64,000 bases of DNA. Origin: Pigmentiphaga sp. H8. GTDB taxonomy: Bacteria; Pseudomonadota; Gammaproteobacteria; Burkholderiales; Burkholderiaceae_B. The stretch spans positions 3,286,001 to 3,350,000 of the forward strand of contig NZ_CP033966.1 in NCBI RefSeq assembly GCF_003854895.1, written 5' to 3'. The notes beneath the pieces were generated by a model. It was not told the origin of the DNA. It saw nothing but the letters and a program-made list of their open reading frames with translations, and made no database searches. The stretch's first letter is position 1. Every line of letters begins with the position of its first letter. Shown here in pieces: positions 58,043 through 64,000 of this stretch. A program made the translations under genes and the position numbers.

Positions 58043-58788
58043 CAATGCGCCGGTCTCGGCAAGGCGCCGCTGCGCGCGGTGATCATCAGGGCCTTCATCT
58101 CGCGCACCGCGGCCTCCAGGCCGCTGAACACGGATTGGGCGATGATGGCATGGCCGATGTTGAGCTCGGCGATGCCATCCAGGGCCGCGACCGGCTGCAC
58201 GTTCTCGTAGTGCAATCCGTGGCCCGCGTTGACCCGCAGGCCCTGCCGCAGCCCGACCGCCACCGCATCCCGGATGCGCGCCAGCTCGCGCTGCGCCGCA
58301 TCGGCCACGGCCTCGGCATAGGCGCCGGTGTGCAGCTCGATCACGGTCGCGCCCGTGCGGGCGGCGGCCTCGATCTGATCCGCCTGCGGATCGATGAACA
58401 GCGACACCCGCACGCCGGCGTCGTGCAGGCGCGACACGGCGGCCTTCACCTCGTCGAAATGCCCCAGCACGTCCAGCCCGCCTTCGGTGGTCAGCTCCTG
58501 GCGCTTCTCGGGCACCAGGCAGACGTCCTGCGGCCGGATCCGGCAGGCGATCGCCAGCATCTCCGGCGTGATCGCGCACTCCAGGTTCATGCGCGTGCGA
58601 AGCTTGCCCCGCAGGCTTTCGACATCCGCGTCCTGGATGTGCCGGCGGTCCTCGCGCAGATGCAGGGTGATCAGGTCCGCCCCGGCTTCCTCGGCCACCA
58701 GCGCGGCCCGGACCGGATCCGGGTAGGAAGCGTGCCGCTGCTGCCGCAGCGTCGCCACGTGATCGATATTGACGCCCAGATCAATCAT
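58042..58788 (-). CDS. pdxJ: pyridoxine 5'-phosphate synthase
   Basis: A 248-aa TIM-barrel enzyme that condenses 1-deoxyxylulose 5-phosphate with 3-amino-2-oxopropyl phosphate to make pyridoxine 5'-phosphate. It begins LGVNIDHVATLRQQRH, with ITLHLREDRRHIQDADV, the catalytic Glu region NLECAIT, LVPEKRQELTTEGGLDV and the phosphate-binding end ELNIGHAIIAQSVF. The start gives the normal family length. It lies 38 bp after recO, a gap free of the neighbouring repeat. Confidence 0.97.
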   Translation of the reverse strand: MIDLGVNIDHVATLRQQRHASYPDPVRAALVAEEAGADLITLHLREDRRHIQDADVESLRGKLRTRMNLECAITPEMLAIACRIRPQDVCLVPEKRQELTTEGGLDVLGHFDEVKAAVSRLHDAGVRVSLFIDPQADQIEAAARTGATVIELHTGAYAEAVADAAQRELARIRDAVAVGLRQGLRVNAGHGLHYENVQPVAALDGIAELNIGHAIIAQSVFSGLEAAVREMKALMITARSGALPRPAH

Positions 58789-58826
58789 AGATATCCAACA
58801 ATTCCGTCCATTCAGCCCACTCTCGC

Positions 58827-59759
58827 CTATCGGTCGGCGATTTTTCCAGGATGCGGTGGATCCGGCTCCGCCGGTCCACCCGCATCGCCACCCGGGGGAC
58901 GCGCGTCGGCGCGTAGGGGCGGGAAACTCCTCAGGTCGTGCAGGACCTGCCGCGTCGACATCGGCCGGCCATTCATATGATAGTCCAGCCGTTCCCGCAG
59001 CAAGCGGCGCAGCTCGGGCTCGGCCGCGACATCGTCGAAGCGGCCCTCGGCCAGCGCCAGCAGCGATTCGCCGGTGATGGGCGTGCCCGACTGCGGCGCT
59101 TCGGGCTCTTCCTGCTCCGGCCCCGCCTCCAGCGGGACACGGTAGCGGGCCCCTGCCCGCACGGGCTCGTCCGCGCCCGTGGCGGCCGGGTCGAAGCCAT
59201 AGCCGATCTCGCACAGCAGCCGCCATTCGAACGCCCGCAAGGCCCCCGACAGCCGGGGATGCGCGGCCAGGCGGGACAAGGCCTCGACATAGGCGTCGTA
59301 CAGCGACTCGTGGGGATCGTCGCGCCCCAGCAGGCGCAGCAGCAGTTCGTTCAAATACCAGCCCGACATGGCCGCCGCGCCCTGCAAACGCTGCGGGGCC
59401 CCGAACCACTCGGCCCGCACCAGGGTCTTGATCTCGCCGGCACCGCTCCAGGACAGGCTCAGCCGCTGGAAGGCGATCAGCACCGGCCGCAGCGCCGAAT
59501 GGGGCCGCTTCGCGCCCTTGGCCACCAGCGCCAGCCTTCCATGGGAACGCGTGAACACGTCCAGGATCAGCGAGGTTTCGCGATAGGGATAGCTGTGGAT
59601 CAGGAAGGCGGGAACATCGTCCACCCGCTGCCCGCGGACGCGCGGACGCGCCTGCTTGGCCGGCGCGGGGGCGGCCCCCAGGGGCGTCCGCCGGAACAGC
59701 GATCCTGCGGCGTCGGGCAAGATCTCGTCCGGCGCCACGGGATCCTGGGAATTACTCAT
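58827..59759 (-). CDS. recO: DNA repair protein RecO
   Basis: A 310-aa recombination mediator that, with RecR, loads RecA on SSB-coated DNA. The N-terminal OB fold starts near residue 48 (VPAFLIHSYPYRETSLILDVFTRSHGRLALVAKGAKR) after an extra about 45-residue Pro/Ala-rich leader. The helical domain holds SGWYLNELLLRLLGRDDPHESLYDAY. The zinc-site cysteines of some RecO are missing, as in many betaproteobacteria. Residues about 279-302 are encoded by an intergenic repeat, so the tail LRADARPPGGDAGGPAEPD is probably not ancestral. The start overlaps the era stop by 8 bp. Confidence 0.92.
   Translation of the reverse strand: MSNSQDPVAPDEILPDAAGSLFRRTPLGAAPAPAKQARPRVRGQRVDDVPAFLIHSYPYRETSLILDVFTRSHGRLALVAKGAKRPHSALRPVLIAFQRLSLSWSGAGEIKTLVRAEWFGAPQRLQGAAAMSGWYLNELLLRLLGRDDPHESLYDAYVEALSRLAAHPRLSGALRAFEWRLLCEIGYGFDPAATGADEPVRAGARYRVPLEAGPEQEEPEAPQSGTPITGESLLALAEGRFDDVAAEPELRRLLRERLDYHMNGRPMSTRQVLHDLRSFPPLRADARPPGGDAGGPAEPDPPHPGKIADR
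58855..58923. repeat. module B repeat inside the 3' end of recO
   Basis: GGTGGATCCGGCTCCGCCGG (58855-58874) and the GGTCCACC that follows form the palindromic first half. The second half holds CCCGGGGGACGCGCGTCGGC and GCGTAGGGGC. It matches the element at 2590-2660 in the same orientation and is read through by recO on the minus strand. Confidence 0.65.
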
Positions 59760-60657
59760 AACCCAGGTCGCGCAGCGCGCTTTCGCGCTCGGCCCAGCCC
59801 TTGCGCACCTTTACGTAGATTTCCAGGTGCACCGGCTTGTCGATCAGCTTGGCGATGTCCTGCCTGGCCTCGGTGGCGATGCGCTTCATCCGTTCGCCGC
59901 CCGTACCCAGCAGGATCGGCCGGTGGCTGTCCCGGTCGACGATCACGCAGGCCGCGATGCGGGTCACGCGGGGCTGCTCTTCCCATTGCTCGATGACCAC
60001 GGTGGAACCGTAGGGCAACTCGTCGCCGACCAGGCGGAAGATCTTCTCGCGGATGAGTTCGCTGGCGATGAAGCGCACCGGCCGGTCGGTCAGGGTGTCT
60101 TCCTCGAACATGGGCTCGCCTTCGGGCAGGCCCTTGGCGATTTCGTCCAGCAGATGGTCGAGCTGGCGCGACTTGGCGGCGCTGACCGGCACGACGGCAT
60201 CGTAGGGGTGCAGCCCCATGATGCGCGATACGTAGGGAAACAGCGCGTCGCGGTCCTTGAGCAGGTCGGTCTTGTTCACGGCCAGGATGCGCCGCGCCCG
60301 CGCCGGCAGCAGGGGCAGCAGGTTGGCGTCGCCCTCGGACCACTTGCCGGCCTCGACCACGTGCACCACGGCGTCCACGTCGGCCAGCGCCTGGGTCACC
60401 ACCCGGTTCATCATGCGGTTCATCGCGCCGCCGTGGCGGGTCTGGAACCCGGGCGTGTCGACGAACACGAATTGCTCGGGGCCTCGCGTGAAGACGCCGT
60501 GGATGCGGTGGCGCGTGGTCTGCGCCTTGCGCGAGACGATGCTGACCTTGGCGCCGATCAGCGCGTTCAGCAGGGTCGACTTGCCCACGTTGGGCCGGCC
60601 GACGATGGCGACGAAACCGCAGCGGCTGGCGGTGGAGGAATCTGAAGACATGGTCAT
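59752..60657 (-). CDS. era: GTPase Era
   Basis: A 301-aa GTPase required for 16S rRNA and 30S assembly. The G1 motif is GRPNVGKS (20-27), G3 is DTPGFQ, G4 is NKTDLL and G5 is SAAK. The C-terminal KH domain follows (about 210-301; VVIEQWEEQPRVTRIAACVIVDRDSHRPILLGTGGERMKRI in order), which binds the 3' end of 16S rRNA. The start overlaps the rnc stop (ATGA), the conserved rnc-era coupling. An ATG two codons later is possible. Confidence 0.97.
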   Translation of the reverse strand: MTMSSDSSTASRCGFVAIVGRPNVGKSTLLNALIGAKVSIVSRKAQTTRHRIHGVFTRGPEQFVFVDTPGFQTRHGGAMNRMMNRVVTQALADVDAVVHVVEAGKWSEGDANLLPLLPARARRILAVNKTDLLKDRDALFPYVSRIMGLHPYDAVVPVSAAKSRQLDHLLDEIAKGLPEGEPMFEEDTLTDRPVRFIASELIREKIFRLVGDELPYGSTVVIEQWEEQPRVTRIAACVIVDRDSHRPILLGTGGERMKRIATEARQDIAKLIDKPVHLEIYVKVRKGWAERESALRDLGYE

Positions 60658-61631
60658 TTCTTGACAGCGGGCTGGCTCGAGGCGGACAGGGTCTCGCCCG
60701 CAGGCTGCGGCGCCGAAGGTACTGCCTGGGGTTCTTTCCGGGGAGCGGCCGCCGGGACCGGCGCCTTGCCTTCGGCCGCCTGGGTCGAGGTGATCTTGGC
60801 GACCGGCGCCTCGGTGACGACGGGCGCCTTGGCGGCAATCGGCGCGGCGGCCGAGGCGGCGCCCTCTCCAGCCTTGGCCGAATCGTCCGGCACTTCCTGC
60901 GCCACCGCCACCGGCAGCGACAACTGCGCCGTCTTGCGCGCACGAGGCGAGCGCTTGGCGGGCGTCGGGTTGGCGGCCAGCGCCGCCTCCAGTGCCTGCT
61001 TGGCGGCCGCCTGCTCGGCGGCGCGGCGGCTGCCGCCTATGCCGACCACCTGCACATCCAGCTTGGGGATGGCGCACTCGACTTCGAATTCCTGGCTGTG
61101 GGCCGCGCCGTGCGTGGCCACCACCGTGTAGACCGGCAGCGCAATCTTGCGGCCCTGCAGGTATTCCTGCAGCAGCGTCTTGGCGTCCTTGCCCAGCGTC
61201 TTGGGATCGACGGTTTCGAGCACCGGCTTGTAGAGTCGGGCGATTACCGCGCTGGCCGCATCGAAGCCGCCATCCATGAAGATGGCGCCGAAGATGGCCT
61301 CGAGCGTGTCGGCCAGGATGGAGGGCCGGCGGAAACCGCCGCTTTTCAGCTCGCCTTCGCCCAGCCGCAGGAAACGCGACAGTTCCACCCGCTGCGCGAT
61401 ATCCGCCAGCGACGCCTGCTTGACCAGGTTCGCGCGCAGGCGGGACAGGTCGCCTTCGTCGATGCGGGCGAAGCGGTCATACAGCAAGGAGGCGATCGCG
61501 CAATTCAGCACGCTGTCGCCCAGGAATTCCAGGCGCTCGTTGTGCCTGCTGCTATGGCTGCGATGCGTCAGCGCCTGCTCCAGCAGGCTCTTGTTCTTGA
61601 AACTGTAGGCGAGGCTGGTTTCGAGGGTCAT
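60654..61631 (-). CDS. rnc: ribonuclease III with long C-terminal tail
   Basis: A 325-aa double-strand-specific endoribonuclease for rRNA precursor and mRNA processing. The RNase III signature NERLEFLGDSVL gives E35 and D39; D108 and E111 (ADTLEAIFGA) complete the acidic site. The dsRNA-binding domain spans about 150-220 (KTLLQEYLQG to AAEQAAAKQALEAAL). Residues 221-325 are an Ala/Pro/Lys-rich, probably disordered tail, which makes the protein some 70-100 residues longer than usual. No frameshift is seen; codons in the tail remain GC-rich like the rest. Confidence 0.95.
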   Translation of the reverse strand: MTLETSLAYSFKNKSLLEQALTHRSHSSRHNERLEFLGDSVLNCAIASLLYDRFARIDEGDLSRLRANLVKQASLADIAQRVELSRFLRLGEGELKSGGFRRPSILADTLEAIFGAIFMDGGFDAASAVIARLYKPVLETVDPKTLGKDAKTLLQEYLQGRKIALPVYTVVATHGAAHSQEFEVECAIPKLDVQVVGIGGSRRAAEQAAAKQALEAALAANPTPAKRSPRARKTAQLSLPVAVAQEVPDDSAKAGEGAASAAAPIAAKAPVVTEAPVAKITSTQAAEGKAPVPAAAPRKEPQAVPSAPQPAGETLSASSQPAVKK

Positions 61632-61724
61632 GGCTCCCCCCTGCGCGCTGCGGGCGCTTGCAATGGGGTGCGACAGGCGGAGGTAGGCGACGAGTTCATG
61701 CGGTGCGGCGCATGGCGCAAGACA

Positions 61725-62627
61725 TCAATGGAAGCGGCCAATCCGTTTCAGGTCCCCGAAGTTCATCCAGACGAAAAACGCCTTGCCCACGATATTCGAA
61801 TCCGGCACGAAACCCCAATACCGGCTGTCCGCGCTGTTATCCCGATTATCGCCCATGACGAAATAATTGCCTGCGGGCACTTTGCAACGCACGCCCTCGC
61901 GGGAATATTCGCAAGCGTCCCGGTTCGGAAAGCCGCCAAACGGATCGATTTCCGGCGAACGCCGCTCATCTATCAATATCTGGTGTTCTACACCTTTGAT
62001 ATTTTCGTTATACAACGCGGCATAGGAAACCCGGTCGGGGTCGAAGTATTCCCCTATTTTCTTCGTGGGTATTTCCTGGCCATTGATGGTCAACCGCTTG
62101 TTCAGGTAGGCCACTTCGTCGCCCGGCACGCCGATCACGCGCTTGATGTAGTCGACCTGCGGATCGACCGGATAGCGGAAGACGACGACGTCGCCGCGCT
62201 GGGGGTCACCCAGCGGGACGACCTTCTTGTCCACGATGGGCAGGCGCAGGCCGTACGAGAACTTGTTGACCAGGATGAGATCGCCGATCTGCAGCGTGGG
62301 GATCATCGAGCCGGATGGGATGCGGAATGGCTCGACCACGAACGAGCGCAGCACGAATACGAACAGGATGACCGGGAAGAAGCTGACCGAATACTCCACC
62401 CACCACGGCATCTTGCCGGCGCGGTCCACCACTTCCTGGCGCTGGCGCACGACTTCGGTCTCGCCGCTGGCGGCGCGTACCGACTGGGCGCGCCCGGCGT
62501 CGAACTCGGCGGCGGCGCGGGCCATGCGGGCGGCGCGCTGCGGGCGCAGCGATACGCGGTCGAATGCCCAGACGATGCCGGTCACGACCAGCAGCACGAA
62601 CAGGATCAGCGCGAAATTCAGGCTCAT
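61725..62627 (-). CDS. lepB: signal peptidase I
   Basis: A 300-aa inner-membrane protease that removes signal peptides from exported proteins. It has two N-terminal membrane segments (about 4-20 and 82-98). The catalytic serine is S107 (IPSGSMIPTL) and the general base lysine K162 (YIKRVIGVPGD), followed by GDNRDNSADSRYWG. It lies 37 bp after lepA and 93 bp before rnc; the latter gap has no obvious feature. Proper start ATG at 62627. Confidence 0.96.
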   Translation of the reverse strand: MSLNFALILFVLLVVTGIVWAFDRVSLRPQRAARMARAAAEFDAGRAQSVRAASGETEVVRQRQEVVDRAGKMPWWVEYSVSFFPVILFVFVLRSFVVEPFRIPSGSMIPTLQIGDLILVNKFSYGLRLPIVDKKVVPLGDPQRGDVVVFRYPVDPQVDYIKRVIGVPGDEVAYLNKRLTINGQEIPTKKIGEYFDPDRVSYAALYNENIKGVEHQILIDERRSPEIDPFGGFPNRDACEYSREGVRCKVPAGNYFVMGDNRDNSADSRYWGFVPDSNIVGKAFFVWMNFGDLKRIGRFH

Positions 62628-62664
62628 GCCGCCTTCCCCTCGATATGATTCACAACACCGCGGT

Positions 62665-64000
62665 TCATTTGTCCTCCACCTGCAGAATGGCCAGGAAGGC
62701 CTCTTGCGGAATCTCGACGCTGCCGACCTGCTTCATGCGCTTCTTGCCGGCCTTTTGCTTTTCGAGCAGCTTCTTCTTGCGGGAAATGTCCCCGCCGTAG
62801 CACTTGGCCAGCACGTTCTTGCGCAAGGCCTTGACGTTCTCGCGCGCGATGACCTCGGCGCCGATGGCGGCCTGGATGGCCACGTCGTACATCTGGCGGG
62901 GAATCAGCTCGCGCATGCGGGCGGTCACGTCCCGTCCGCGGGCGCGGGCGTTGGCGCGGTGCACGATGAGCGACAGCGCGTCGACCTTGTCGCCGTTGAT
63001 CAGCAGGTCGACTCGCACCACGTCGGCGCTGCGGTATTCCTTGAACTCGTAGTCCATCGAGGCATAGCCCCTGGACACGGACTTGAGCTTGTCGAAGAAG
63101 TCCAGGACGATCTCGGCCAGCGGGATCTCGTAGGTCAGGTGGACCTGGCGGCCGTGGTAGGCCATGTTGATCTGGATGCCGCGCTTGGCCGTGCACAGGG
63201 TGATGACCGGCCCCACGTACTCCTGCGGCATGAACAGCGTGACCGTGACGATGGGCTCGCGCACGTCGGCGATCTTGCCCACCTCGGGCATCTTGGACGG
63301 GCTGTCGACGGTGACCACCGACCCGTCGCGCAGCTCGACCTCGTAGACCACCGACGGCGCGGTGGTGATGAGGTCCATGTCGAACTCGCGCTCGAGCCGC
63401 TCCTGCACGATTTCCATGTGCAGCAGCCCCAGGAAACCGCAGCGGAAGCCGAAGCCCAGCGCCTGCGACACCTCGGGGTCGTACATCAGCGCGGCGTCGT
63501 TGAGCTTGAGCTTTTCCAGCGAATCGCGCAGCGAGTCGTACTCGCTGGATTCGACCGGGTAGAGGCCAGCGAACACCTGCGGCTTGATCTCCTTGAAACC
63601 CGGCAGCGGCGTGGCCGCCGGCTTGGAGGCGTGGGTGATGGTATCGCCCACCTTGGCGTGCTTGAGTTCCTTGATGCCGGCGATGATGAAACCCACTTCC
63701 CCCGCCGACAGGTGCGTGCGGGCCTCGGACTTGGGCGTGAACACGCCGACCTGCTCGCACAGGTGGGTTGCCCCCGTGGCCATCAGCAGCAGCTTTTCCT
63801 TGGGCTTGAGCACGCCGTTGATCACGCGCACCAGCATCACCACGCCCACGTAGTTGTCGAACCACGAATCGATGATCAGCGCCTGCAGCGGTTCGGTGGC
63901 GCTGCCCTCGGGCGGCGGGATACGGGCGATGACCGCGTCCAGGATGTCGTCGATCCCCATGCCGGTCTTCGCGCTGGCCGGGATGGCGTCATCCGCGGGG
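62665..64000 (-). CDS. lepA: elongation factor 4 (LepA), 3' part
   Basis: The window holds the last 445 residues of an about 600-aa ribosomal GTPase; the G domain start lies beyond the right edge. The frame runs open to the end of the window, where DDAIPASAKTGMGIDDILD is the end of the G domain (G5 SAK). Domain II follows (FDNYVGVVMLVRVINGVL), then the EF-G-like domains, and the LepA-specific C-terminus with QAAIGAEVIARENVKALRKNVLAKCYGGDISRKKKLLEKQKAGKKRM in order. The ATG at 63960 is internal, not the start. It heads the lepB-rnc-era run. Confidence 0.97.
   Translation of the reverse strand, partial: PADDAIPASAKTGMGIDDILDAVIARIPPPEGSATEPLQALIIDSWFDNYVGVVMLVRVINGVLKPKEKLLLMATGATHLCEQVGVFTPKSEARTHLSAGEVGFIIAGIKELKHAKVGDTITHASKPAATPLPGFKEIKPQVFAGLYPVESSEYDSLRDSLEKLKLNDAALMYDPEVSQALGFGFRCGFLGLLHMEIVQERLEREFDMDLITTAPSVVYEVELRDGSVVTVDSPSKMPEVGKIADVREPIVTVTLFMPQEYVGPVITLCTAKRGIQINMAYHGRQVHLTYEIPLAEIVLDFFDKLKSVSRGYASMDYEFKEYRSADVVRVDLLINGDKVDALSLIVHRANARARGRDVTARMRELIPRQMYDVAIQAAIGAEVIARENVKALRKNVLAKCYGGDISRKKKLLEKQKAGKKRMKQVGSVEIPQEAFLAILQVEDK

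Overview
The window is high-GC DNA from a betaproteobacterium of the family Alcaligenaceae, most likely Bordetella or Achromobacter. This rests on three things. The housekeeping blocks dapC-dapD-dapE-prmB and lepA-lepB-rnc-era-recO-pdxJ-acpS-nagZ-uvrC-pgsA are in the order I associate with that family. There are three tripartite-tricarboxylate (Bug-type) binding proteins with no membrane partners beside them. GC-rich intergenic repeats of a Bordetella-like kind recur. The genus is an inference. I see no rRNA, prophage, insertion sequence or CRISPR array.

Layout. 155-1166: a tRNA-Leu(UAG) and a winged-helix regulator. 1179-7716: succinylase-branch diaminopimelate/lysine genes, prmB and an ABC-F ATPase, with repeat elements between genes. 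7729-16678: an IclR-controlled acyl-CoA module (two-gene MaoC hydratase, acyl-CoA synthetase, Bug protein, aldehyde dehydrogenase), opposed by ridA, another Bug protein, a binding-protein-like ORF without signal peptide, and a MarR regulator. 16683-25783: purine ring catabolism (xdhABC, a LysR regulator, hiuH, puuE and a uraD-allC fusion). A class II amidotransferase and a NitT/TauT-type ABC importer follow to 29439. 29561-34175: a three-gene signalling operon (phytochrome-like kinase, single-domain response regulator, hybrid kinase) ending in an intrinsic terminator. 34234-37626: a LysR regulator, an FNR/Btr regulator with SapC, and another LysR regulator.

37700-48414 is the most unusual stretch. 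Ten tightly packed minus-strand genes encode a Rieske oxygenase alpha/beta pair, a Bug protein, an unrecognised 77-aa protein, a class III aminotransferase, a benzoylformate-decarboxylase-like TPP enzyme, an aldehyde dehydrogenase, a D-2-hydroxyacid dehydrogenase, an IlvD/Edd dehydratase and a cupin. Upstream lies a 1247-aa regulator that joins a SARP-type BTAD region, a degenerate cyclase domain, an AAA ATPase and TPR-like repeats. A perfect 10-bp-arm palindrome sits between the two. I read this as an undescribed catabolic pathway for an aromatic or branched hydroxy/amino acid; the substrate is not determined by the sequence.

52709-64000 returns to core genes: an MFS transporter, pgsA, uvrC, nagZ, acpS, pdxJ, recO, era, rnc, lepB and the 3' part of lepA, all on the minus strand with short gaps or overlaps that suggest co-transcription.

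Other points: the phytochrome-like kinase has lost every residue group expected for bilin binding and photoswitching; the ureide pathway has no visible uricase; recO ends inside an intergenic repeat; and rnc carries a long low-complexity tail.
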